Shown here in pieces: positions 1 through 9,384 of a stretch of 64,000 bases of DNA. The stretch is from contig DAORAL010000008.1 of NCBI GenBank assembly GCA_035344155.1, positions 62,001-126,000 of the forward strand, given 5' to 3'. The DNA is from UBA1845 sp002338715 (lineage in GTDB: Bacteria > Planctomycetota > Phycisphaerae > UBA1845). Every line of letters begins with the position of its first letter. The first letter of the stretch is position 1. The position numbers and the translations under genes are program-made. The notes beneath the pieces were generated by a model. That model saw only the letters and a program-made list of their open reading frames with translations. It made no database searches and had not been told where the DNA came from.

Positions 1-2115
1 CAGAAGGACATCCGCGACTTTCTGCGCGATCGCCCCACTCACGCGCCCGCCACTCCCGCCATATTCGACCATGACCGAAAAGGCGACGTGCGGCACCTGA
101 TTCCACAAGGGTTGTCCATTCGCATCGGCTTTTTGCATGTAGGCGACAAACCACGCATGCGAATGCTTGCGCCCGTGCTCGGCGGCTTCGGAGGGCCAGC
201 GTTCCGCAACTTCGATGCTGCGCGGGTCAAAGGTCGCGTCCGGATGATCGTACAAAAGAAAATCGATCGCGTCGGACATGGTATTGGCGTAGATCACCGC
301 TGTTCGCTCGGAACCGTCGGTGTCTTCGTACGGTATCGCATACGCGGTCGGCGCGGGAACCGTCTCCGCACTGCCGGTCTTGCCGATCAGCACATAACCG
401 GTGTCGATCGGGATTCGCGCCTGCGTGTATGCCGTCCCATCCGTATCGTTGACCACCCCAAACATGCCCCTGCGGATCACCTGCCAATAGGTCGGGCTAC
501 CTGGCAGTTCCCAAACGGGCGACTCAGCGTCGGTTCGGACCAGCGAAACGTGGCGGTATTCTCCGGTCGCGTACGAAGCCATCAGATTGGCAGCTTGAAT
601 CGGCGTGACAGCCACCTCTGCCTGCCCGATGGCAAACTGCCGCGGGCTGCCCGGCGTCAATGGGTGACCAATGGACTCCATGAAGTTCGGCGTCGGGTTG
701 ATACCCGGTACTTCTTCACGGAGCCCGGTTCCGGATTCCTTGCCAAGCCCGAACATATCAAAGAAGTTGGTCAGGGTGTCGGCGCCCAGCAATTGCCCCG
801 TGTTGTACATGAAGATGTTGCACGAATACTTGATCGCCTCCCATGCAACCAGTGGCCCGTGTTGTTTGCGCATCGACGTGCCAGCCGCCGCCCAACATCT
901 CCATCGGTCGGGCTGACTTGGAAAGAGCGCCCCTTCACACGTGAACGTTGTCGCTGTCGTGATTTTTCCGGTGATCAGACCGGCCAGGCATACCAGGGGT
1001 TTGACGATCGAACCCGGAGCGTATTGCCTCGATACCGCGCGAAACGCCAGCGGATTGCGGCGGGTGTCGTCGCGCAGGACGTTGTAATGCTCACGAAATG
1101 TCTGCGGGTCGTAGGACGGGTAGGACACCATCGCCAGACAGTCTCTGTTTCGCGGGTCCAAAACGACAATGGAACCGGACAACGAATATGGCAGCGGGGC
1201 AATCTGCTCTCCAAACATCTCGTAAAGTCGCGACTGAAGATCACTTCGAATCGTCAGCCGGACATCCTCACCGGGAACTGGCGGCGAAGATGTCAGAACT
1301 TCGCCCGCGCGATTCCCATGGAATTCACCGCGTGATCCTCGAAGCTGCGCCTCCATCGAATACTCAATACCCGACCCACCGATGCGATCGGTGCCGAGTA
1401 GCGAGCGCAATCGGTCCTCCGCAAAGATATCCGATTGCAGGTGTTCAGCCGTCACAGGAACAACCTGCCCCAGGATATGCGCGAGCGGCGCACCTCCGCG
1501 ATAGACCCGTTTGGTCGAGTCTTCCACTTCGACCCACGGATATGGCGACAAGACCGACCGTGCATCGACCTGCTCTTGGTCGGTCAACCCCTCTACGATG
1601 GCGTGACTCATCCGCTCTTCGCGAACCGGTGCGGAAAAACCACGCCGCCGGGCCACGTCTTCGCGAATGGCCTCAATGCGATCGCAGATTTCCCGGGCCC
1701 GTGCGTGCAATTCATCGGTACCGCCGTCGAAGAACGTGGCCAACTGCTCCCACATTCGATCGATGTCGTTGTTGAATTGGCGCTCCACGTCTTCAATGCT
1801 GAGCTTTCGACCGTAGGCATTGTTGTGTTTGAGGCGTTTGACCATCGCATCGTGATAGTCTTTGTCGCCGGAAAGGATGCCATAATCGACTTTGATATCC
1901 CAGCACGGTTCGTCCGAGACGAGCAGTTTGCCCGTGCGGTCGAGAATGCTGCCGCGAACGGTTGGCAGCGTCTTTGGTCGCAGCAACAAGGCGCGGTCCG
2001 CTTGCTCCTCATACATATGGGCGTGGACGATCTGCATGTCGATCAGTCGCACAACGAGGATTGCCAGCGCAAACCCCATCATCGCCAGGAGGATTTTCAA
2101 GCGTTGTTCGAACAT
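1..2115 (-). CDS. mrdA: Penicillin-binding protein 2 (peptidoglycan transpeptidase), C-terminus cut by window edge
   Basis: This is a membrane-anchored D,D-transpeptidase that cross-links peptidoglycan during elongation. The frame is open from an ATG at 2115 to the window edge (705 codons). An N-terminal membrane segment (about residues 8-25) is followed by a PBP dimer domain with an RGSILDR motif. The transpeptidase domain shows all three class motifs: S369-I-V-K372, S431-C-N433 and K579-T-G. Roughly residues 85-165, between dimer-domain motifs, look longer and more helical than usual, so the protein exceeds the usual 600-650 residues. It follows mreD on the same strand after about 95 bases, the classic elongasome order. 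The identity rests on motifs and neighbours; the stop codon lies outside the window. Confidence 0.93.
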   Translation of the reverse strand, partial: MFEQRLKILLAMMGFALAILVVRLIDMQIVHAHMYEEQADRALLLRPKTLPTVRGSILDRTGKLLVSDEPCWDIKVDYGILSGDKDYHDAMVKRLKHNNAYGRKLSIEDVERQFNNDIDRMWEQLATFFDGGTDELHARAREICDRIEAIREDVARRRGFSAPVREERMSHAIVEGLTDQEQVDARSVLSPYPWVEVEDSTKRVYRGGAPLAHILGQVVPVTAEHLQSDIFAEDRLRSLLGTDRIGGSGIEYSMEAQLRGSRGEFHGNRAGEVLTSSPPVPGEDVRLTIRSDLQSRLYEMFGEQIAPLPYSLSGSIVVLDPRNRDCLAMVSYPSYDPQTFREHYNVLRDDTRRNPLAFRAVSRQYAPGSIVKPLVCLAGLITGKITTATTFTCEGALFPSQPDRWRCWAAAGTSMRKQHGPLVAWEAIKYSCNIFMYNTGQLLGADTLTNFFDMFGLGKESGTGLREEVPGINPTPNFMESIGHPLTPGSPRQFAIGQAEVAVTPIQAANLMASYATGEYRHVSLVRTDAESPVWELPGSPTYWQVIRRGMFGVVNDTDGTAYTQARIPIDTGYVLIGKTGSAETVPAPTAYAIPYEDTDGSERTAVIYANTMSDAIDFLLYDHPDATFDPRSIEVAERWPSEAAEHGRKHSHAWFVAYMQKADANGQPLWNQVPHVAFSVMVEYGGSGGRVSGAIAQKVADVLL

Positions 2116-2209
2116 GCGGACCTATTTTGGTTCTCAAATCGCCTATTGGAGTCGGCTGCGTTTCGGTATCAAGGCGGCGAGGCGACACAGGAACAACGAA
2201 ACGAAGTTG

Positions 2210-2758
2210 CTAAATTACGGTCGATCGCGATCCGATGCGCTGCAAACGTGCGTGCGAATATCGAGGTGCATCCAGACCAAGCCATCGGACCAATCGAAGG
2301 AGCAACGCATGAATCGGTGGTGCGCAAATCGCCGAATACAAGGCGATGCCCACGGGACCGCCCATGCTCGACCACGCCATGGAGTTGGCAGATGCGTGCA
2401 TCATCATCGCGTAGAACCAGAATATCCCGTGAATGAAGATTCCGGCGACAAACGTCACGCTGAAATGGGTCAATGGGTGATAGCGAAACATCCAATCGCG
2501 CGACGACTGCACACAAAGCGCCACCAAGGCGTACGAAAGTGACAACAGCCCAAACCGCTCCATCGACGCCAGGTCCGCAAGCAGTCCCAACGACCAACCC
2601 GCGACCACCGCGTCCCACTTTCGACCGTGCATCGCGAAGAATACGACCGTGATCAGAATCACATCCGGTGATGCACCCAAAATCGACAGGCGCTGCGCAA
2701 GGGTGGTGTGGATCGTCAGGCAGAACACCGCAACAATTGCAAAGCTAAACCAGCGCAT
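2210..2758 (-). CDS. mreD: Rod shape-determining protein MreD
   Basis: This is a small polytopic inner-membrane protein of 182 residues with about five hydrophobic segments, the size and pattern of MreD, an elongasome component. It is recognised by its SPDVILITVVF stretch, the central glycine/leucine-rich GWSLGLLADL segment, and the position immediately upstream of mrdA. It starts 13 bases after the stop of the HEAT-repeat lipoprotein gene, so the two are probably cotranscribed. mreB and mreC, the usual upstream partners, are not in the window. Sequence conservation in this family is low, so the assignment depends partly on context. Confidence 0.85.
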   Translation of the reverse strand: MRWFSFAIVAVFCLTIHTTLAQRLSILGASPDVILITVVFFAMHGRKWDAVVAGWSLGLLADLASMERFGLLSLSYALVALCVQSSRDWMFRYHPLTHFSVTFVAGIFIHGIFWFYAMMMHASANSMAWSSMGGPVGIALYSAICAPPIHALLLRLVRWLGLDAPRYSHARLQRIGSRSTVI

Positions 2759-2771
2759 CGATACGTTTCCG

Positions 2772-3791
2772 TTACTGCATCCGTTGCTTTTTGTGTTTGG
2801 GCCCCAGAATATCCATCAACGCTTTTGCGGCAGCGATCTGAAGCCTGGGATCGTCGGCATCGTTCATCATCGATTCAAGCGGTGCAACCGCTCGGCGATC
2901 GCCAATCGCCCCCAAGGTCGTCGCCGCCAACTGCCGCACGCGAAAAGTCTGGTTTGCGGCTGGGTCGTTCTTTTCATCTTTCTTCGCTGTGTACGAAAGC
3001 GACGACATCGCCAAGTCAAACCCCTTGGCATCACCAAGCTGACCCAGCGCCCGGGCGGCTGCCAGTTTTGTTTCCAAATGCTGCGCGGTGGCCAACTTGT
3101 CCAGAAAAATCTGGTGATATTGTTGATCCCGCAGGTGCCCCAGCACCGTCAGCGCAAACGTTTCTTCCGGTCCCAGCCCGTTGTACAGGTTCGCAACGAG
3201 GGTCGCCTTCGCCTCTTTCGATCCCAACATCGCCATCGACTCAAGGGCATTGGATCGTAGTCCCGGATCGGGAGAAGTCACGACCCTCGCCAGTATCTTG
3301 TTGGCACCGGGTTCGCCCAATCGACCGAGCACAAACGCGGCATGATGCGGGGCGTTGGGATCGGACCGACTAAACAGGTACTCAGCCAGCTTTCCTGACG
3401 CACTGGTGTCACCCATCATGTGGAGCGAACCAGCCGCCGCAATCTGGTCACTGACTTCCCCGCTGGCGAGGAGTTTCTTGACGGTGTTGATCGATGTGCG
3501 ATCGTCGCGCTGGCCCAGGGCCATGGCAGCCGCAAACCGGACGGCCGGCGAATCATCGTTCAGCGCCAGGCGAATCCACGGCAGCACTTCATCGCTCCCG
3601 CATTCGGCCAATGATTCCAGCGCCTGGACCCTGGCTGTCGCGGAGTGTTCATATGGCAGATAATACCGCAGACAGGACATCGCCCGCTCGGTGGTCTGCT
3701 TAACACCCGCACCCCCCGCAGACGCACATCCACTGACCCAAATCAGCGATTGAACCCCCAGCAAAAAACTCGTCATCCTGACGAAACTCAT
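2772..3791 (-). CDS. HEAT-repeat lipoprotein
   Basis: This is a 339-residue exported lipoprotein. The N-terminus has a hydrophobic stretch ending in a VSGC lipobox (Cys about residue 22), followed by at least six HEAT-like helical repeats built on motifs such as RFAAAMALGQ, KLAAARALGQLGD and LQIAAAKALMDILG. Such solenoids bind protein partners; no catalytic residue is visible. Its ATG overlaps the lnt stop codon (ATGA), and mreD follows after 13 bases. It is therefore translationally tied to a lipoprotein-maturation enzyme and to the elongasome, which suggests an envelope scaffold role. That role is inference from position only. Confidence 0.85.
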   Translation of the reverse strand: MSFVRMTSFLLGVQSLIWVSGCASAGGAGVKQTTERAMSCLRYYLPYEHSATARVQALESLAECGSDEVLPWIRLALNDDSPAVRFAAAMALGQRDDRTSINTVKKLLASGEVSDQIAAAGSLHMMGDTSASGKLAEYLFSRSDPNAPHHAAFVLGRLGEPGANKILARVVTSPDPGLRSNALESMAMLGSKEAKATLVANLYNGLGPEETFALTVLGHLRDQQYHQIFLDKLATAQHLETKLAAARALGQLGDAKGFDLAMSSLSYTAKKDEKNDPAANQTFRVRQLAATTLGAIGDRRAVAPLESMMNDADDPRLQIAAAKALMDILGPKHKKQRMQ

Positions 3792-5593
3792 GAACGTTCA
3801 CCCCTTCTGCGGAACCCGGCGACAATCCGCATTCCCACGTAATCCACGTAGAATAGTCCCCAAAGCACTGCGCACAATCCGGAAAATACGTCACCGATAC
3901 GGGAATACAAGCTTTGGCGACTGTCGACTTTGATGTTCGCGACTTCGTATCCTTCAATGTCCGGGCCAACCACAACGCCATTCTTATTGACACGATGGTG
4001 CACGCGACCGTCCGGATCGATAAAGCAACTGATTCCGGTGTTGACGGCCCGGGCCACGCCCACCCGATTCTCCACCGCACGAAAAACCGACGCCACCAGA
4101 TGCTGGGGCAATTCGCCGGAGTTCGGGAACCAGCCGTCATTGCTCAGGTTTAGAAGAAAATCACAACGCTTCTTTCCGTCCGGCCCGGTGACGAACTTGT
4201 GCGGGATATAAGGCATCACGTTTTCGTAGCAGATCGGCGTGGCGAAGCGGTATTCCTTGTTGTCCTGCGACGCGGATTTCATCGAGAAGGTTGTGAATTC
4301 TGTGCCAGCCGTCAGCGAATACTCGTAATCGCTGCTGCCAAATGGCAGGAATTGATTCAGCCAGAGATACACGAAGCGAAGAGGGCCGTAACGAAAGGGA
4401 ACGTACTCGCCAATCAAAACGCGGTGGATTTTGTCGTATCGCCCGGGGATGCCGCCTTCCGGCCTGAAGACGAACGCCGAGTTGTAGCGAATCTGCGCCG
4501 CCCGCAGGTCAAGCGGGGTAGGCACATAGGATGCCGCGCCGGTCACGATATAGGTTTTGTGATCGACGGCAAAAAGCCCGAAACGCTCATAGCAATATTC
4601 CGAGGGATACGTCCCCCTCGGCGTCCCGGCATATCGCCACGCAAGAAACTCAACGTTGAGCTGCATGTACCACGGCGTCTCGGGCAGCAGAATCAGGTCT
4701 GGCTGCTGGGCGTCGGCTTCTTCCATCAGTTCGAAATATCGATCGGTTCGCTCGCGATGACTCGGCTCTCTCTGGCTGCGGGATGAATCGACGAAGTTCG
4801 GATAGTTGCCCTGAATGACCGCCACGCGCGGACCGTCGGTAATCGTCTCCGTCCCCAATCGGTAAAATCCGTAACCGAATACGAACGCAAGGACGCAAAC
4901 CGAATAGACCACGCTCAAGCGTGCGCGGCTTGGCGGTGTCGCATCTTCGTCCTCGCAAGGCCAACCCAATCGCACGAGGCACAGATCCGCCAGCATCCCG
5001 TTGGCCACCGCCAGCATGAAGCTGACACCATATGCACCGACCAGATCAGAGACCTGTATCGCGGCAAGGACCGGATGCTGACTGTGCCCCAACAGGTGCC
5101 AGGGCAATCCCGGTACAAACATCGACCGAACCGCTTCGCTGCCAACCCATACGAATGGAAATGCAATCGCCAAAGGAAACCGACGGCGGCGAACGATGTA
5201 TCGCACCGGGCACGCGACCAGCGGCATGTAGAATCCAAGCGCCAGAAACAACACGACCGAACCGATCCCGGTCACCATGAACATCCAGCGCATCGTGATG
5301 AAGAAGAACCCAGCGCCAATCAAATAGCTGAAAACATAAACCCGCCGAGCGGTGGTTGTGTAGCAAACCATCAAGAGCCAGGGAACAAGACAGACATAGG
5401 CAGCCGGCCAAACATCGTGCGGTGCGAAGCTGATAATCCAAAGGCCAAGCGTGACCAACGAAAGCAGCACCGTCCAACCCCATCGCCCCAATCGCGGTGT
5501 CTGCGCACCGCCATCTTCCGGCAGATTCTGGTTGGAATCGGCCTTGCGTTTGGACTGTGTATTGGAGTTTGATCCCTTGCGTCTGGCGTTCAA
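3788..5593 (-). CDS. lnt: Apolipoprotein N-acyltransferase
   Basis: Lnt transfers a fatty acid to the N-terminal cysteine of diacylated lipoproteins in the inner membrane. At 601 residues it is somewhat longer than the usual 510-550. It has a basic, polar N-terminal extension of about 38 residues, six or more membrane segments (about 40-250), then a nitrilase-like domain. The catalytic triad is visible: E305 in LPETPW, K388 in YDKIH and C455 in PICYEN. The start is a TTG (5593) because no ATG occurs before the first membrane segment. Its stop overlaps the start of the HEAT lipoprotein gene by four bases. The many lipoproteins in this window are plausible substrates. Confidence 0.93.
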   Translation of the reverse strand: MNARRKGSNSNTQSKRKADSNQNLPEDGGAQTPRLGRWGWTVLLSLVTLGLWIISFAPHDVWPAAYVCLVPWLLMVCYTTTARRVYVFSYLIGAGFFFITMRWMFMVTGIGSVVLFLALGFYMPLVACPVRYIVRRRRFPLAIAFPFVWVGSEAVRSMFVPGLPWHLLGHSQHPVLAAIQVSDLVGAYGVSFMLAVANGMLADLCLVRLGWPCEDEDATPPSRARLSVVYSVCVLAFVFGYGFYRLGTETITDGPRVAVIQGNYPNFVDSSRSQREPSHRERTDRYFELMEEADAQQPDLILLPETPWYMQLNVEFLAWRYAGTPRGTYPSEYCYERFGLFAVDHKTYIVTGAASYVPTPLDLRAAQIRYNSAFVFRPEGGIPGRYDKIHRVLIGEYVPFRYGPLRFVYLWLNQFLPFGSSDYEYSLTAGTEFTTFSMKSASQDNKEYRFATPICYENVMPYIPHKFVTGPDGKKRCDFLLNLSNDGWFPNSGELPQHLVASVFRAVENRVGVARAVNTGISCFIDPDGRVHHRVNKNGVVVGPDIEGYEVANIKVDSRQSLYSRIGDVFSGLCAVLWGLFYVDYVGMRIVAGFRRRGERS

Positions 5594-5656
5594 CGCGAGC
5601 CCATCCTTGGTTGCGTTTGCGTGGCGATGTTCAATTCCATCTCTGCGCGGGTTTGG

Positions 5657-6889
5657 TCAGATCCGTTCGAGCAGAACCACCCGGACGCGGTCACCATCTG
5701 ATGCCGCAGGCGAGCCTGCCGGTCTGACGATCCAACCGTTGGCCAATCCCATGCCAAACGGATCACCCGACCCGTGCCACGATAACGCGCAGGCGGTCAA
5801 CCGGCCACTCTGATCTGGATCGATGCGTGCGGGCCAAAAGCTGTCGCGATCGCCCGCAGGCTTTTGACTCCCGACCAAGGTCGCTTCGACGAACTTCGGG
5901 AGTTCGTCAGGTCGCCCCTGCATCGCCGCGAACGCGGGCCGCACCAGCATCCAAAACCCCACCATGGCGCTGACCGGATTGCCCGGCAGCCCGAACACGC
6001 ACGTGCCCTTTTCCGTCGTGCCGAAAAGCGTCGGCTTGCCCGGTTTCGACGACATTTTGTGAAAATGCACTTGAACCCCGCACTGAGCCAACACGTCCGG
6101 TACGAAGTCGAACGCCCCCATCGACACCCCGCCGGTAATGCACAGTCCGTCGCACTCCAGCCCATACTCGATGCTTTTGGTCAGGCTCGCGAGGTCGTCC
6201 ATCGCAATCCCCAGCGAAACCACGTTCACACCGTCGTCGCTGAGAAGAGCCGCCAACATCGGGCTGTTGGAATTGCGGATTTGTGCGCCGGTGGGTTTCT
6301 TGCCGGCATCGACCAACTCATTGCCGGTGGCTAACACCGCGAACACCGGGCGACGATAGACATTCACATTCGCCGCACCCGCAGCCGCCGCCACCGCGAT
6401 CTGTGCCGGTCCGAGCTTCGTCCCCTTTTTGAGAACGACGGCTCCCGACTTGAGGTAATTCGCACGGTCGCAGACATTCATCCCTTTGATTGCAGCGATT
6501 AGAACGTTGATCGCCCCGCCATCTTCGGACCATTTCGTATCTTCGATCCGAACGACCGCATCGGTCCCTTCGGGGATCGGGGCGCCGGTGTTGATCCGCG
6601 ACGCCTCTCCGGACCCGACAGGCTTGCTCGATTTGCCGCCGGCTGCGATGTGATCGATCACTTTCAACGTCACGCCGGCCTGTGCTGTGTCGGCGGATCG
6701 TATGGCGAACCCATCCATCATCGCCTTGTCAAACGGCGGCATGTCAATGTCACAGGCGATATCTTCTGCCAGGGTGAGTCCCAGCGCCGGCACAAGTTCC
6801 ATCGATACGGTCGGGGCAATTGCGACGTGATCGAGGACGATCCGCTGCGCTTCGGCGATGCTGATGAGTTTTTCGTGTTCGCTACCCAT
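5657..6889 (-). CDS. moeA: Molybdopterin molybdenumtransferase MoeA
   Basis: MoeA inserts molybdenum into adenylylated molybdopterin in the cytoplasm. The sequence shows the family signatures: PPFDKAMMDGFA near the N-terminus, the MoCF-binding motif TGGVSMGAFDFVPD, and LPGNPVSA near the C-terminal domain. The ATG at 6889 (protein beginning MGSEHEKL) gives the usual length of about 410. An in-frame start at 6955 would add 22 residues and lies in the terminator of the preceding gene, so it is less likely. The stop is 63 bases before lnt. No other molybdenum-cofactor gene is in the window. Confidence 0.93.
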   Translation of the reverse strand: MGSEHEKLISIAEAQRIVLDHVAIAPTVSMELVPALGLTLAEDIACDIDMPPFDKAMMDGFAIRSADTAQAGVTLKVIDHIAAGGKSSKPVGSGEASRINTGAPIPEGTDAVVRIEDTKWSEDGGAINVLIAAIKGMNVCDRANYLKSGAVVLKKGTKLGPAQIAVAAAAGAANVNVYRRPVFAVLATGNELVDAGKKPTGAQIRNSNSPMLAALLSDDGVNVVSLGIAMDDLASLTKSIEYGLECDGLCITGGVSMGAFDFVPDVLAQCGVQVHFHKMSSKPGKPTLFGTTEKGTCVFGLPGNPVSAMVGFWMLVRPAFAAMQGRPDELPKFVEATLVGSQKPAGDRDSFWPARIDPDQSGRLTACALSWHGSGDPFGMGLANGWIVRPAGSPAASDGDRVRVVLLERI

Positions 6890-6941
6890 AAGGACATTGT
6901 GCAAGCGGCATGGACGTCGGTCAATTGGGGTTGCCTGCGAA

Positions 6942-6975
6942 CAAAAAGAAGGCACAGGCGGCTTGTGCCTGTGCC
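6942..6975 (-). terminator. Intrinsic terminator after flotillin-like gene
   Basis: On the minus strand a perfect 9-bp stem (GGCACAGGC/GCCTGTGCC) with a 7-base loop is followed by TTCTTTTTG. It lies between the flotillin stop and moeA. A second stem (CACTGCTC/GAGCAGTG, 7015-7033) lies just after the flotillin stop. Together they should separate the NfeD/flotillin transcript from the moeA-lnt series. Confidence 0.8.
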
Positions 6976-7051
6976 CTCAGTTTGGGTTGGCTAATTGTCG
7001 GTTTGATTCCAAGACACTGCTCACAGAGCAGTGGCACAATTTGACCGATTG

Positions 7052-8392
7052 CTATGCGCTCTTTTCTTCCTTGGTCGATGGCTTGTCGCCTTTTCTGTTG
7101 GCGATGTTGCCGGCGATGGCCTTGCTCAGGTCGCGCAGGTCTACACCCAACACACTTTCAATCGTGGCCATCGATTCGCTTAGCATGCGGGCTTTGCTCA
7201 TGGCTGCGCCGGCGATGGCGTTTCCATTGCCACCGTCGATGACCGTGACATCGCCAAGGTTCACACCCTGGATCGTCTTGGTCATTTCCTTGACGACGCT
7301 GGGCAGCATCTCGACGAGCATAACCTTGAGCGCGTCGGGGTGCTTTTGAATCGTTTGACCGATTTGCTCGATCGCCATGGCGCGGGCTTTTCCTTCTTCG
7401 AGGATGGTTGCGGCTTCACCTTCTGCCTTGGCTCGGGCGACGTCGCGATCGGCGATGGCCTGGGCAACTTCGGTCGCAGCCAATCGCTCACGCTCTGAGG
7501 CGGCTGCGGCTTTGTTGCGTTCGGCTTCCTTGATCGCCGCTTCGCGGGCGAGTTCTGCTTTTCGGATGCGAAGATCGTTGTCCGATTCGGCGATGGCTTT
7601 GTCGGCGTGGAGACGCGCCTGTTCAGACTTCTGACGCGATTCGGCTTCGGCGGTTTTGGCTTCGGCGTCGCGGGCGGCTTGCGCCTGTCGGGCAGACGAA
7701 CTGGCTTCCGCTTCCTTGATGTCGGCTTCTGCCTTGCGCTGGGCTTCGTACTGACGGGCTTGTGCGCGGACTTCTGCCGACGCCTTGCGGGCAATCGACT
7801 CGAGGTATTGATCTTCGTCATGAACGTTCTGGATGTTCACACTGTCGATGATCAGACCGAGTTTGCGGAAGTCGTCGGTGACTTCGTTCATCACGGTGGC
7901 GACGAACTTGTCGCGGTCTTCAACGATTTCCTCGGGCGTCATCTTACCGATGACCGCACGCAGACCACCTTCGAGCGTTTCGCGGGCGACGCGCTGCATC
8001 TCGACTTGCGGTTGATTCAAAAAACGCTCAATCGCATTGCCGCGCGTATTCGGTTCGGATGAAACCTTCACGTTGGCGACGCCCGTCACCATGATCGGGA
8101 TCATCGTACCGCCACCGGCCTGCGCTTTGACTTCCAAGCCGACCTGCATGTTGCGCAGACTGATCTTTGAAACCTGTTCGATGATGGGCCAAACCACGGT
8201 TCGACCACCGATGAGTGTGCGGTAGCCTTCGTTTGGTCCGGACCGCTTACCGCTGATCACCAGCAGTTCACTCGGATCACCGACCACCATGATCTTTGCA
8301 ACAAACGCCGCAAACGCAATGAGGACAAACAAGATGCCACCGCCCAATACCATGTAGGGCGTAAGTGACCCTGCTGAAAGCATCAACGTCAT
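7052..8392 (-). CDS. Flotillin-like SPFH-domain membrane scaffold protein
   Basis: Flotillins organise membrane microdomains. This 446-residue protein has an N-terminal membrane segment (about 10-30), an SPFH/band-7 domain (about 35-210), and a long Ala/Glu-rich coiled coil (about 215-360) with repeated EA/AE motifs. A Gly/Asn-rich stretch with VIDGGNGNAIAG follows, as in FloT/YuaG proteins. The ATG at 8392 is preceded by AAGGGAG and is preferred over an upstream in-frame start at 8563, which would run into the neighbouring gene. It follows an NfeD-like gene by 13 bases, the standard NfeD-flotillin operon arrangement. Confidence 0.9.
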   Translation of the reverse strand: MTLMLSAGSLTPYMVLGGGILFVLIAFAAFVAKIMVVGDPSELLVISGKRSGPNEGYRTLIGGRTVVWPIIEQVSKISLRNMQVGLEVKAQAGGGTMIPIMVTGVANVKVSSEPNTRGNAIERFLNQPQVEMQRVARETLEGGLRAVIGKMTPEEIVEDRDKFVATVMNEVTDDFRKLGLIIDSVNIQNVHDEDQYLESIARKASAEVRAQARQYEAQRKAEADIKEAEASSSARQAQAARDAEAKTAEAESRQKSEQARLHADKAIAESDNDLRIRKAELAREAAIKEAERNKAAAASERERLAATEVAQAIADRDVARAKAEGEAATILEEGKARAMAIEQIGQTIQKHPDALKVMLVEMLPSVVKEMTKTIQGVNLGDVTVIDGGNGNAIAGAAMSKARMLSESMATIESVLGVDLRDLSKAIAGNIANRKGDKPSTKEEKSA

Positions 8393-8405
8393 GATTGGCT
8401 CCCTT

Positions 8406-9137
8406 CTACGAGTTATTGATAAAGTCGTGTTCCTTCCGCGACACAACGACTGCCAAACCACCAGAGTAGTCCACAATGGCCACTGCTTCGCCACGTTGGA
8501 ATGAATCATCGTCACGCTTCGCGACAGCGGGGACATAGTGCTCGCGATTGCCAATCCGCACACTCACCTCACCGCGGTACGGCGGCTTGATCGATGCGGT
8601 CACGCGCCCCGGCTGCCCGATAAAATCTTCGATCGAAATCTGACTGTTGCCGCCACTGCGCTTCAACGCGCGAATCGTCTGATGCACGCCTTGTCCGATC
8701 GCCAAGCCCGTGATCAGCGACGTGATCAAGACAGCCAGCGGCGCCATCTCGGACATGTGCGTGAGTACCGTACCGGTCATGCCGAATGCGGCAGCGAAGT
8801 AAACCAGGAAGCTGACCGAAAACCAAGTCGACAACGCCAGCGCCCCGTGATGGTGATCGACCCCGCCAAAATCGTGATCGTGACCAATCGCGTCGTGTCC
8901 GACATCAACACCGCCATCAAGATCAACGCCACCGTCAAGATCAGCACCGCCATCAAGGTCGACATCCATGTCCATGTCGATATCAACATCAACGTCGGCA
9001 TCGACCGAACCGGAATGATCGCCACCGAAAACCGTGGAAATCACCAGCAGACCACCGCCAACGATCATGCAAACAAGGTACAAGCCCGAAAGTGATGGCA
9101 TCGCCCACGTGGCTAGCAACAACTCAGGCATAGACAT
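8406..9137 (-). CDS. NfeD-like (YuaF/OB-fold) membrane protein with Asp-rich insert
   Basis: NfeD-family membrane proteins work with flotillins. The 243-residue product has an N-terminal membrane helix, an unusual insert (about residues 45-95), two or three further membrane segments, and a C-terminal OB-fold region (about 165-243) with FIGQPGRV and GEVSVRIGNREHYVPA. The insert alternates Asp with V/I/M, then repeats DLDGG[AV], then ends in a His/Asp-rich stretch (HDAIGHDHDFGG). The ATG at 9137 follows GGAGGA at ideal spacing. The pairing with the flotillin gene supports the call. The insert resembles no NfeD feature I know and could bind divalent metal. Confidence 0.85.
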   Translation of the reverse strand: MSMPELLLATWAMPSLSGLYLVCMIVGGGLLVISTVFGGDHSGSVDADVDVDIDMDMDVDLDGGADLDGGVDLDGGVDVGHDAIGHDHDFGGVDHHHGALALSTWFSVSFLVYFAAAFGMTGTVLTHMSEMAPLAVLITSLITGLAIGQGVHQTIRALKRSGGNSQISIEDFIGQPGRVTASIKPPYRGEVSVRIGNREHYVPAVAKRDDDSFQRGEAVAIVDYSGGLAVVVSRKEHDFINNS

Positions 9138-9384
9138 TGCTCGTCCTCCGCGCAATCAACGGTAACTCGGTATCCGCTAAACCGGACACACCTGTTGTTT
9201 GAAGTCACCCAACACCAGAAGCTTAATACACGCCCGAAGCGCTGGATACTACAACTCTGGGCCATCTTTGGAACGACTCGTTGAAATGGCCCCATTGGGC
9301 TAGAATGCCCCAAACCGAACGTTTGGCGCGATTTCGGACCTGTGAATATCCCTTTGCCCCACGGCGAGGATGGAGAATCGGCAT

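Noticed and set aside
88..1335. Plus-strand open frame of 415 residues
   Set aside because: It is antisense to PBP2, which has all three class motifs on the minus strand. The plus-strand translation is rich in Arg/His/Gly with no domain pattern.
1435..2436. Plus-strand open frame of 333 residues
   Set aside because: It is antisense to the N-terminal part of PBP2 and to mreD and has no motif.
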